Assembly: GCF_036429475.1 (NCBI RefSeq)
Contig: NZ_CP144125.1
Coordinates: forward strand, 2,993,521 to 3,057,520
DNA: 64,000 nt
From: Halalkalicoccus sp. CGA53
GTDB lineage: Archaea; Halobacteriota; Halobacteria; Halobacteriales; Halalkalicoccaceae
Direction of reading: 5' to 3'
Every line of letters begins with the position of its first letter. Position 1 is the stretch's first letter. Made by a program: the position numbers and the translations under genes. Shown here piece by piece: positions 25,137 through 33,284 of the stretch. The notes under the pieces were generated by a model. The model was given only the letters and a program-made list of their open reading frames with translations. It made no database searches and was not told the DNA's origin.

Positions 25137-27584
25137 ATGGAGGGCTGTGACCTGTGTGGGTTACCCGTCGCGTCGTCTCCGATCACCGGAGCGGACGGGT
25201 CGGGGCGGTTCTGCTGTGGGGGCTGTCGCCAGGTCGCGGCCACGATCGACGATCTCGACGGCGTCGAGGTCCTTGAGGGCGACGGGAAAGGCAAAGAAGA
25301 CGAGGAGACGGTTCCAGCGGACGCGAGCGTCGCCTACTTCGCCGTCGACGGGATGCACTGTACCACCTGTGAGGCATTCCTTCGCTTCCAGGGGGAACGG
25401 ACCGAGGGCGTCTACCGTGTCGACGCGAACTACGGTCTCGAGTCCGCCCGCGTCCACTACGATTCCGATCGGCTGTCCGAGGAGGAGTTGGTCGACCGTC
25501 TCTCGGGATCGGGCTACACCGTCCGGCCTCGGAACGAGGGGTGGGGCGCGGACGCGAGACAGCGACGACAGCGAGCGACCGCACAGCGGCTGATCGTCGG
25601 CGGCTTCCTCACAATGCTCGTCATGCCGTGGTATTTCTTCTACCTGTACCCACAGTACCTCGGGATCGGCGACGGCCTGCTGGAGATGGGGAGGACGACG
25701 ACCGTCGGTATCTACTTCCCTCTCGTCGTGATCGGGGTCCTGAGCACCGTCGTGCTCGTCTACACCGGCTATCCCGTCCTCCGGGGCGCCTGGGTGAGCG
25801 TTCGCACTCGCCAGCCGAACATGGACCTGCTCGTCAGTGTCGCGGCCCTCGCCGCCTACGTCTACAGTGTCGTGGCGCTGGCGCTCGGTCGGACGCACCT
25901 GTACTTCGACGTCACTGTCATGGTGATAATGGTCGTCACCCTCGGACGGTACGTCGAGGGTCGGTTGCGACTCGATGCGACGGATCGCCTGTCGTCTATC
26001 GCGAGTGCTCGCGTCAACGAGACGACCCGGCTGCTCGAGAACGGCCGAGAGCGCGTTCCGGTGGACCGGCTTCGACCTGGCGACGGCGTCCTCGTCTCAC
26101 CCGGCGAGAGCGTCCCGCTGGACGGGCGAGTCGTCCAGGGCCGAGCGGACGTCGACGAGTCGGTGCTCACCGGGGAGTCGCTCCCGGCGACCAGAGCGGT
26201 CGGCGATCCGGTCGTCGGCGGGGCGACGGTTCTCGACGGGACGATCACCGTCGAGGTGGGACCGGAAGCGACCAGCACGATCGATCGAATCGCCGAGTCG
26301 ATGTGGGGGATCCAGAGCGGGTCCGGGGGGTCCCAGCGGTTCGCCGACGCGCTCGCGACGATCTTCGTGCCGGCGGTACTGGTGCTCGGGACTGCCGTGA
26401 CCGTCTGGCAACTCGTCACGGGCGTCCCCGTAGCAGGGGCGTTGCTGGCGGGGCTTACGGTCCTGCTCGTCTCGTGTCCGTGTGCGATGGGGCTCGCAAC
26501 GCCGCTTGCGATCTCCGGCGGGATCCGGGACGCCCTCGATCGGGGGATCGTGGTGACGAACGAGGTCGTGTTCGAGCGGGCACCGGACGCCGACGTCCTG
26601 ATCTTCGACAAGACCGGGACCCTGACCAGCGGCGAGATGGCGGTTGCGTCGGTCGTCGGCGACGATCGAACGCTCCGGCTGGCCGCCGCGGTCGAACGGC
26701 TCGCGACACATCCGGTCGCGGAGGCGATCCTCTCGGCGAACGACTGCACGAGCGAATCGCCCGGGACCGCGCGAACGGACGGCGGCACACGGCCTGAAGA
26801 CACCTGGGGAACCCCGGCGGAACTACCGCACCCCTCGGACGATACGCTGGCGTCGGTGTGCGGCTTTCGGACCCATCCCGGCGCCGGCGTGTCGGGCTTC
26901 GTCTCCGGCACCCGTGTCGTGGTCGGTACACCCGACCTCGTGCGAGCCGAGGTCGGCTCGATCGACGAGCACCTGGAGTCGTCGATCGAACGGGTTCGCG
27001 TCGGTGGCTCGCTCCCGATCGTCGTCGGCTGGGCGGGAAGAGCCCGTGGCGTCGTCGAGGTCGTCGATCGTGCCCGGGAGACGTGGTCGGCGGTCCTCGA
27101 CGGCTTCACCGAACGCGAGGTCGTCATCCTCACCGGGGACGACTCGTCGGCGACGGAGGAGTTCGCGAGCCACCCAGCGGTCGATCACGTCTTCACCGGC
27201 GTTCCGCCCGGCGGCAAGGCCGAGGCGGTGAGCGGCTTCGGGGCGAGCGGCACCACCGTAATGATCGGTGACGGGACCAACGACGCCCCCGCGCTCGCCG
27301 CAGCCGACCTCGGGATCGCGATGGGAGGCGGCACCGCCGACGCCTCGGACGCGGGCGACGCCGTCATCGTCGACAACGACCTCGAGCGGGTCGCCACGGT
27401 GTTCGACCTCGCTCGCGGGACCCGTCGACGTATTCGCGAGAACATCGCCTGGGCGTTGCTGTACAACGCGATCGCGATTCCACTGGCCGTCGTCGGGTTG
27501 ATCAACCCGTTCTTCGCGGCCGTCGCGATGGCGCTCAGCAGCCTGATCGTGGTGACGAACTCCCGCCGTTCCGTGATCCGCTAG
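25137..27584 (+). CDS. Copper-translocating P1B-type ATPase
   Basis: 815 residues. Order: a Cys-rich N-terminal segment (Cys4, Cys7, then F-C-C-G-G-C at 25-30), an HMA domain with C-T-T-C (Cys75, Cys78), membrane helices, actuator domain with T-G-E-S, the metal-channel C-P-C (447-449), phosphorylation site Asp491 in D-K-T-G-T, an H-P motif and G-D-G-T-N-D near 711. The F-C-C-G-G-C segment is typical of FixI/CcoI-type ATPases that deliver copper for haem-copper oxidase assembly rather than resistance. The cba oxidase operon downstream supports that role. Confidence 0.92.
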   Translation: MEGCDLCGLPVASSPITGADGSGRFCCGGCRQVAATIDDLDGVEVLEGDGKGKEDEETVPADASVAYFAVDGMHCTTCEAFLRFQGERTEGVYRVDANYGLESARVHYDSDRLSEEELVDRLSGSGYTVRPRNEGWGADARQRRQRATAQRLIVGGFLTMLVMPWYFFYLYPQYLGIGDGLLEMGRTTTVGIYFPLVVIGVLSTVVLVYTGYPVLRGAWVSVRTRQPNMDLLVSVAALAAYVYSVVALALGRTHLYFDVTVMVIMVVTLGRYVEGRLRLDATDRLSSIASARVNETTRLLENGRERVPVDRLRPGDGVLVSPGESVPLDGRVVQGRADVDESVLTGESLPATRAVGDPVVGGATVLDGTITVEVGPEATSTIDRIAESMWGIQSGSGGSQRFADALATIFVPAVLVLGTAVTVWQLVTGVPVAGALLAGLTVLLVSCPCAMGLATPLAISGGIRDALDRGIVVTNEVVFERAPDADVLIFDKTGTLTSGEMAVASVVGDDRTLRLAAAVERLATHPVAEAILSANDCTSESPGTARTDGGTRPEDTWGTPAELPHPSDDTLASVCGFRTHPGAGVSGFVSGTRVVVGTPDLVRAEVGSIDEHLESSIERVRVGGSLPIVVGWAGRARGVVEVVDRARETWSAVLDGFTEREVVILTGDDSSATEEFASHPAVDHVFTGVPPGGKAEAVSGFGASGTTVMIGDGTNDAPALAAADLGIAMGGGTADASDAGDAVIVDNDLERVATVFDLARGTRRRIRENIAWALLYNAIAIPLAVVGLINPFFAAVAMALSSLIVVTNSRRSVIR

Positions 27585-27647
27585 GTGGCACGGAGCCGGA
27601 TCGGCCGGACGGGTCGGGGGATTCTACGGGTTTCCGTGGTGGGTGAG

Positions 27648-28352
27648 CTACGACTCGCGGACGCTCGTGATCTGTCGACGGAGCGTGTCTCCGTCCTCGT
27701 CCCGGTACTCGACGGCGAACTGGTAGCCCGCCTCCGTCTCCCTGAGCTGATCGGTCCCGACTTCGAAACGGTACGGTGGTTCGTCGGCCTCCGCGATCAC
27801 CTCCCCCTCCACTATCGCCACCACGTGATCGACGTGCCGGGTGTCGTGGACCTCGCAGGTCACGAGGTCGTCGACCGGTCCCTCACACCGGAGTTCGCCA
27901 CGGACGTCCCCGCCCTCGTCCGAACCGACGGAGCCGAAGTCGAGGAGCATGAACCCCGGTGTTGAGAGCGCCAGCACGATCACCAGCGTGAAGAAGACGG
28001 AGAGGTTGATCTTCCCGCCGTTTCGAGCCAGCGTCCGGACGAACGGGCTGTTCGCGCTCCGACGGAGTTCGAGGACCAGCGGAACGATCACGAAGTGCGT
28101 GAGCGGCCCCCAGAACAACAGCAGGAAGCCGTAGGCCATCACGAAGTAGAGGAACGTCCAGTCCGGTCGGACCGACAGCAGGACGGCTCCACCCGCCCAG
28201 GCGCACAGTCCGAGAAAGAGGAGGGCGCCGCTTTTCAGCCACCGCCACACGGGCGTGTTGGCGTAGTAGACGCTCAGCATGTCCCGCCACATCTGCGTGA
28301 GATACCACCGGAGCGTCTCGGACGGTCCGTCGACGGTGGCCGGCTTCTTCAT
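27648..28352 (-). CDS. Unassigned membrane protein next to the oxidase operon
   Basis: 234 residues. Three membrane helices are visible (about residues 42-60, 68-95 and 115-136), with a W-R-D-M-L-S-V-Y-Y-A-N-T-P-V-W-R N-terminal segment and a C-terminal about 95-residue soluble domain containing C-E-G-P-V-D-D-L-V-T-C-E-V-H-D-T, predicted outside. Two Cys and two His in that domain could bind copper. It lies 115 nt downstream of oxidase subunit I, has a TATA-like element about 28 nt before its own start, and is likely an accessory factor. The family is not recognised. Confidence 0.65.
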   Translation of the reverse strand: MKKPATVDGPSETLRWYLTQMWRDMLSVYYANTPVWRWLKSGALLFLGLCAWAGGAVLLSVRPDWTFLYFVMAYGFLLLFWGPLTHFVIVPLVLELRRSANSPFVRTLARNGGKINLSVFFTLVIVLALSTPGFMLLDFGSVGSDEGGDVRGELRCEGPVDDLVTCEVHDTRHVDHVVAIVEGEVIAEADEPPYRFEVGTDQLRETEAGYQFAVEYRDEDGDTLRRQITSVRES

Positions 28353-28467
28353 CCGTCTACACGTTCCCGCTGCGGTTGTTTAGTGTTGGGGGCGCGTACC
28401 ATCGTGGTGGAATCGGACCCGGTTCGACTGTGGTTTGACTGTGGGTCGACGTCGGGTCTCGACGGGG

Positions 28468-30198
28468 TCACTGGCCGATCGACCAGAGCTGGGTCAACAG
28501 GAACCAGTTGAGGACGTACAGCAGCACGAACGTGGCCATGAAGATCAGGCAGATCCCGAACGTCCCCCGCATGTCGATGGCGTGGATCGACTCGCCACCG
28601 TCGGTCCTGAACTCGCCCTCGGGGAGCAGTCCACCGTCGTCGCCGTCCGCGAGTGGCTCGCCGAAGAGGATCGAACCGACCGCGACCAGGACGAACAGGA
28701 CGCCCGCCAGGATGGCCAGCACCGCGAAGATACCGAAGACGTTCATGAACGGGGCCGCCGCCGAGAGGCTGAACGTGGTCCCCGGGATCTCCTCGACGAC
28801 GCTCGAGGTCCGCCGCGGGACGCCGTAGAGGATCCCCGCGTAGATCATCATCATGACCGCGATCCCGAAGGCACCGGCGTACGCGTACGGGATCGCCGAC
28901 GCCAACCGATCCGAGACGAAGTCGCGGCGGAACATCGTCTTGATGACGAAGAATATCAGCCCCATGAACGCGAGCGTCGTCCCGAGCGCGACGGTCCCGT
29001 GGAAGTGGCCGACCGTCGCGAACGTGTTGTGCCAGGTCATGTTGAGCTGGATCTGTCCCATCAGGACGCCAGTGATCCCGCCGACGAACCCGAACAGGAT
29101 GATGCTGAAGATCACCGACGAGAACACCGGGTTTCGCCACGGTGCGCCGGTCAGCCAGCCGAAGAGCCCGCCGCCGAGCCCGCGTCGGCGTCGCCCGGCT
29201 TCGAGGCCGGCGGGGATCGCGAAGGCGTGGATGAGACTCGCGAACGCTGCCCCGTAGAACGCGTAGGAGGTGTTCCAGACCCGCCAGCCGACCGAGAGAC
29301 CGGGATCGACCATGAGGTGGTGTGCTGCGCCCAGGTTGATGAAAAAGAGGTAGAGGATGAACGCCGTCCGCGAGACCTTCTCCGAGACGACGACGGCACC
29401 GCCGACGACGTGCGTGAGGAAGTACCAGACGGTGACCATCGCCACGAGGTTGATCTGCTGTGTGCCGTGGCCGACGATCCAGTAGAGGTGACGGTAGAGC
29501 CCGACGTCGATCGAGCCGATGAGGCCGATCCTCCAGGAGAGCGCGTAGCCGAACGCGGCCAACCCGCCCAGGATCGCCTCGAAGGCGATGATGCTCGTGA
29601 TGAACGCCCCGAAGGTGACCAGCGGCAGCGATCCCGACGACTGGCGCGTCTCCCTCCAGATCGTCAGGAAGAAGGGGAGCGCGGCGATCGTCGCTCCGAG
29701 CAGGAAGACGATCGCGCTCGCGTAGAACCACTGGGACACCTCGAGGGGGACGTACGCCGTGAGCAGCGGCGCGTCGCCGGTCGGCCCCATCCGCCAGATC
29801 GAGACGTTCACCCCGATCGCACCGACGACCATCGTCGCCCACCCGAGTCCGGCCACCTTCGTGATGGGGAGCCGGCGACCGAGCACCATCGGACCGCCGA
29901 CGTAGAGGATCGCGATCTCCATGAACACCATCCAGAAGATGAGGATGTTCCACGCGTGGAGGCTGAGGTGGACGTAGTAGCCGTCGAACTCGCCGATCAG
30001 GCCGATCAGCTCCCAGCGGGTCAGCGCGACGGTCGTCGCGAAGATACCGCCGACGACGAGCGCGATCACGGCCGTCAGCCCGAACAGTTTGACGAACACC
30101 TCGGCCGATCGGTGGATCTCGAGTCCGGTGACCGAACACGTCCGGAAGCCCTCCCGGTCGTACTCGTTCTCGAAGAGGTCGCGAAGCGTTCCGCTCAT
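28468..30198 (-). CDS. cbaA: Cytochrome c oxidase subunit I, ba3 (cba) type
   Basis: 576 residues, about 13 membrane helices. Haem-copper oxidase signatures include H-A-W-N-I-L, W-I-V-G-H-G-T-Q-Q-I-N, the V-W-Y-F-L-T-H segment and W-H-N-T-F-A-T-V-G-H-F-H-G. It reduces O2 at the haem-CuB site. The absence of A-family K/D-channel motifs and similarity to the Natronomonas cba subunit place it in the B-type. Stop and start of the adjacent subunit II gene abut at 30198/30199. Confidence 0.93.
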   Translation of the reverse strand: MSGTLRDLFENEYDREGFRTCSVTGLEIHRSAEVFVKLFGLTAVIALVVGGIFATTVALTRWELIGLIGEFDGYYVHLSLHAWNILIFWMVFMEIAILYVGGPMVLGRRLPITKVAGLGWATMVVGAIGVNVSIWRMGPTGDAPLLTAYVPLEVSQWFYASAIVFLLGATIAALPFFLTIWRETRQSSGSLPLVTFGAFITSIIAFEAILGGLAAFGYALSWRIGLIGSIDVGLYRHLYWIVGHGTQQINLVAMVTVWYFLTHVVGGAVVVSEKVSRTAFILYLFFINLGAAHHLMVDPGLSVGWRVWNTSYAFYGAAFASLIHAFAIPAGLEAGRRRRGLGGGLFGWLTGAPWRNPVFSSVIFSIILFGFVGGITGVLMGQIQLNMTWHNTFATVGHFHGTVALGTTLAFMGLIFFVIKTMFRRDFVSDRLASAIPYAYAGAFGIAVMMMIYAGILYGVPRRTSSVVEEIPGTTFSLSAAAPFMNVFGIFAVLAILAGVLFVLVAVGSILFGEPLADGDDGGLLPEGEFRTDGGESIHAIDMRGTFGICLIFMATFVLLYVLNWFLLTQLWSIGQ

Positions 30199-30741
30199 CT
30201 ACGGCTCCCTCACGACGAACCGTTCCTGCATGCTGTTGTGTCCCGGCCCACAGAACTCGTTACAGATGACCCGGTAGCTGCCGGGTTCCTCGAACGTCAT
30301 CGGGACGACCCACTCCCGGTCCGGGAAGATCTGTAAGTTGATCTGCTGGCTCAGCGAGTGTTCGGGTCTGACGGAGAAGCCGTGCTGGACGTCGTACGCC
30401 CCGAGGTGGACGTCGTACTCCCTATCGACCTCAAGTTCGACCGGGAGTCCGTCCCAGAAGAACCGCCCGCCGGCGATGAAGACGTCGTCGCCCGGCGGTA
30501 CGATCCCGTCCTCACCCTCCTCGGCGGCCTCCTTGTACTCGTCGACCTTCGCCCGATACTCCTCCGGTGTCACCTCGTAGGTGTCCCCGATCGGGTTCTG
30601 ATCGCCGAACTGCGTGAACCCGGCCATCCAGGCGAAGATACCGAGCGACCAGGCGCCGGCGATCCCCAGCCAGATACCCTCGCGGCGGTTGATCGGATGG
30701 TCCCACCAGTTCTCGTCCGGCGGTCCGAGTGGTCCTGCCAT
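30199..30741 (-). CDS. cbaB: Cytochrome c oxidase subunit II, cba type
   Basis: 180 residues: one N-terminal membrane helix (about 24-44), then a cupredoxin CuA domain with H-G-F-S-V near residue 128 and C-N-E-F-C-G-P-G-H-N-x-M near residues 158-169. These hold the two Cys, two His and Met of the binuclear CuA. It accepts electrons from a halocyanin-type donor and passes them to subunit I. Confidence 0.93.
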   Translation of the reverse strand: MAGPLGPPDENWWDHPINRREGIWLGIAGAWSLGIFAWMAGFTQFGDQNPIGDTYEVTPEEYRAKVDEYKEAAEEGEDGIVPPGDDVFIAGGRFFWDGLPVELEVDREYDVHLGAYDVQHGFSVRPEHSLSQQINLQIFPDREWVVPMTFEEPGSYRVICNEFCGPGHNSMQERFVVREP

Positions 30742-30745
30742 CGGA

Positions 30746-30892
30746 TCACCCCGGTGGCGCGGAGAAGATGTCGATCACGCCCCAGCCCACGTACGACAGG
30801 GCGAAAAACAGCAGTGCGAGGGCGGCTAGCAACCAGATCCGGTCGTACAGCAACTGCATCGTGGGCACGTCGTCTCTGTTCGATTCTTTCAT
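30746..30892 (-). CDS. cbaD: Small cba oxidase subunit (CbaD-like)
   Basis: 48 residues, one membrane helix (about 17-38) after an M-K-E-S-N-R-D-D-V-P leader. It is the first gene of the operon, 4 nt before cbaB. Small single-helix proteins occupy this place in known haloarchaeal cba operons; the symbol is from that context. A TATA-like ctattttaag lies about 36 nt upstream (30925-30934). Confidence 0.7.
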   Translation of the reverse strand: MKESNRDDVPTMQLLYDRIWLLAALALLFFALSYVGWGVIDIFSAPPG

Positions 30893-31128
30893 GAAGGATG
30901 GGCAACACTGGGACGGGCTCTCTTAAAATAGTTTCCCCGATGGTGTTCGCCCGGAAGAGGCGGGATCGGTGAACGACGGTCTTCGACTCTCCGCAGTGCC
31001 CCGTCGACTCCGTATCCGTACCGTCCGAAACCGCGACGGCCCCTCATCAGTCGACGTCAGACGTACTCGGATCGACGAGGAGAATCGAATCCTCTCCGCT
31101 AGCCCGGGCTGCGTCACAACCACTGGCG

Positions 31129-31620
31129 TCACTCCCGATCGACCCACAGCAGGTACGAGAGAAGCACGAGGAGGATCAGTTCCGTCACCTTGGCGACCGA
31201 TGCGATCGTGTCGTTCCGGAGGTGGTGTCCCAGACTCTCTGCGACCCCCACCTCCTCGTGTCCGTGGCCGGCGAGGTGTGGCCAGAACGCGCCGTGGTCG
31301 AGGACGGTGTGCCAGGCGACGTAGCCCGCGACGTAGACCACCATCAGGCAGGCACCCGCGGCGTACAGCGGTCGTCGTCGGATTCCGAGATACCCGAGTA
31401 CGGCACCGGCGAGAAGGGCACCGCCCGTGAGGACGAACAGCGGCGGTCGTGGGTCGTATATCGTCCCCAACTCGGCGTACAGGAGCATCGTCGAGAGCCC
31501 GTACTGGGGATGGAGGAGGTGGATCCAGGCGACGAGCAGGACGAGCAGTCCGGCGACCCGGCGGACCGTTCGACGCCGCGTATCGTTCGCGTCCGGGTCA
31601 CCTGACACCTGTCGACCCAT
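31129..31620 (-). CDS. Unassigned four-helix membrane protein, His-rich loop
   Basis: 163 residues from the ATG at 31620 (TTG at 31623 also possible). Four membrane helices: about residues 22-36, 58-78, 85-104 and 143-160. A loop between helices 3 and 4 carries many histidines, including H-L-A-G-H-G-H-E-E and L-G-H-H-L. A minus-strand TATA-like gtatagat lies about 26-33 nt upstream. It sits just upstream of the cba operon in the same direction, across 236 nt. The loop could bind metal; no family recognised. Confidence 0.6.
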   Translation of the reverse strand: MGRQVSGDPDANDTRRRTVRRVAGLLVLLVAWIHLLHPQYGLSTMLLYAELGTIYDPRPPLFVLTGGALLAGAVLGYLGIRRRPLYAAGACLMVVYVAGYVAWHTVLDHGAFWPHLAGHGHEEVGVAESLGHHLRNDTIASVAKVTELILLVLLSYLLWVDRE

Positions 31621-32104
31621 CAAACGAGAGTCACACGTGGGGGATATCTATACGTTTCGTACGCGCGATGGACCGCGATACGCTCTCGGGTATCCCGTCA
31701 TAGGTGACCCGAGCCCCATCTCGGGATCCGGATGGATCACCCGACGTCGTACACGAGTGGTACCCACGTGACCGACCGAGGTCCTCGCTCGGTGAATCGG
31801 CGGTCTTACCGTCGGGGCTTCCGTTACACCTCGGAATCCACGAGAGGATCGTACAGATCGCCGTCGAGCGAGAGAGCAGTCCCGAGCGATCTCGAATCGC
31901 GGGGAGGAGTTATCACCGATCGGCTCGAACCGTCCTCCGTGGTGATGGCGTCGATGGCGAGCACGGCGAGTAGCCAGGCGGTGGGAAACGTCCCTCCGAC
32001 ACCGCCCGCTCTCGAGTGTACGATAGAGTACCACCCTGGTACCGCGCGAGACCGACGCACCACCGCATCGATGTTTCAGTCGGGACGTCGAGTCACGATC
32101 GATC
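31621..32104. other. Intergenic region without a convincing gene
   Basis: About 480 nt. Open frames here are serine/arginine-rich and lack the acidic composition of the neighbours. A 79-codon minus-strand frame (31824-32063) has a short hydrophobic stretch but no other support. The region separates divergent membrane-protein genes. Confidence 0.4.
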
Positions 32105-32965
32105 ATGGTCGGTAACCGTCCCCCGTCGCCCGACGCCGCTGCGACGGCGATGACGACCTGGCCCTCTACTGTGGATCACGCCGTGTTCGTCGGCGGAACG
32201 ACGCTCCAGCACGCCGATCTGGCGCTCTTCTTCCTCGTCGGGCTCCTCGCGGGCGCCCACTGTCTGGGCATGTGTGGCCCGCTCGTGACGACGTACGCGG
32301 ACCGAATCGGTGCGAGCGGACGCGGGCGGCGCGGGGACGTGCTGACCGTCTACGAGGTCCGCCAGCACACGCTGTTCAACCTCGGTCGAGCCGCGAGCTA
32401 CGCGCTGCTGGGTGGTCTGTTCGCTCTGATCGGCGGCGTGGCGTTCGCCTCCGTCGACGTGGTCGGAGCCGTCGGCGATGTCGTCCGGGGGACCGCGGGA
32501 GTGCTGGTCGGCGGTGCGATCGTCGCCAGTGGCGTCTACTACCTCACGGGTCGGACCGACGTGACCCACAGAGTACCGATCGTCGGCTCCCTGTTCAGTC
32601 GGGTGTTCGCCGCGCTCTCGAATCGGATCGATCGGCTCGCGAACTCCCCCGGAATCGTCGGTCTCGGCGCGATCCACGGGCTCCTGCCCTGTCCGATCAT
32701 CTACCCCGCCTACCTCTACGCGTTCGCACTCGGGGATCCGCTCAGGGGGTTCCTCTCGCTCGCAGTGCTCGGTCTCGGGACGATCCCGACCCTGTTCGCC
32801 TACGCGACGATCCTCGGATCGGTCGGGACGGCTCGACGGGTCCAGCTACATCGGGCCCTCGGCCTCGCGTTCGTGGTCCTCGGGTACGTCCCGCTCCAGC
32901 ACGGCCTGATGCTCTTCGGGATCCACCTCCCGCACCCGCCGATCCCGTTCTACCAGCCGCTGTGA
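32105..32965 (+). CDS. UreH/TauE-like membrane protein (urease accessory UreH_2 type)
   Basis: 286 residues, about six helices. The signature G-A-H-C-L-G-M-C-G-P-L near residue 50 and a second G-L-L-P-C-P-I-I-Y segment near residue 197 match the UreH_2 group within the LysE/DsbD-like superfamily. Bacterial relatives sit beside ccoI/ccoS and act in copper handling during cbb3 oxidase assembly. Presence here with the copper ATPase and cba oxidase suggests a similar role. ATG at 32150 is an alternative start. Confidence 0.85.
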   Translation: MVGNRPPSPDAAATAMTTWPSTVDHAVFVGGTTLQHADLALFFLVGLLAGAHCLGMCGPLVTTYADRIGASGRGRRGDVLTVYEVRQHTLFNLGRAASYALLGGLFALIGGVAFASVDVVGAVGDVVRGTAGVLVGGAIVASGVYYLTGRTDVTHRVPIVGSLFSRVFAALSNRIDRLANSPGIVGLGAIHGLLPCPIIYPAYLYAFALGDPLRGFLSLAVLGLGTIPTLFAYATILGSVGTARRVQLHRALGLAFVVLGYVPLQHGLMLFGIHLPHPPIPFYQPL

Positions 32966-33212
32966 GGGTCCCGGAACCGAAACTCGAACCGCGACCGGAA
33001 CCGGTAGCCCGGCGGTGTCCGTCGACGTAGTGATTCGGGATCCGTTCCGGCTCGTGGACGGGCCAGCGCGACTGGTACAGCCAGCGGCCGAATGAGCCGG
33101 TCGTGGCGTACACGAGCTGTCACGACTGCTACCCCCGATAGGGAGCGGCCGCGTTAGAAATCGATAGCGTTCTCTCACGGCGTGTAGAGAGCGTACCCAA
33201 GCACGGATGATC
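32966..33212. other. Left flank of the integration site: remnant of a secY-downstream segment
   Basis: Positions 33081-33212 align without gaps to 40242-40373 with about 73% identity by hand count. The minus-strand translation V-T-A-R-V-R-H-D-R-L-I-R-P-L resembles the N-terminus of the zinc-ribbon protein at 40093-40293, but no start codon or zinc motif survives. I read it as a degraded copy of the segment that follows the secY 3' end. Confidence 0.55.
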
Positions 33213-33240
33213 GGCGTTATCTGCCGAACATCTGGCGCAT
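33213..33240. repeat. Left attachment site (28-bp direct repeat, attL)
   Basis: Exact 28-bp copy of 40374-40401. The right copy holds the last 24 bases of secY including its stop codon; this left copy is not attached to a secY gene. It lies 45 bp before the integrase start, as expected for an element end. Confidence 0.85.
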
Positions 33241-33257
33241 ATTCGTCTGATAAAGCC

Positions 33258-33263
33258 TATAAT
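33258..33263 (+). promoter_or_regulatory. TATA box of the integrase gene
   Basis: tataat lies 22-27 nt before the integrase ATG and 17 bp inside the left repeat, so integrase transcription starts within the element, at the attachment region. Confidence 0.65.
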
Positions 33264-33284
33264 CTGGGCTGGTGTAGGTAGAAT

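Noticed and set aside
28435-30336. 633-codon plus-strand frame opposite oxidase subunits I and II
   Set aside because: Antisense shadow with no hydrophobic segments or motifs; the oxidase frames are certain.
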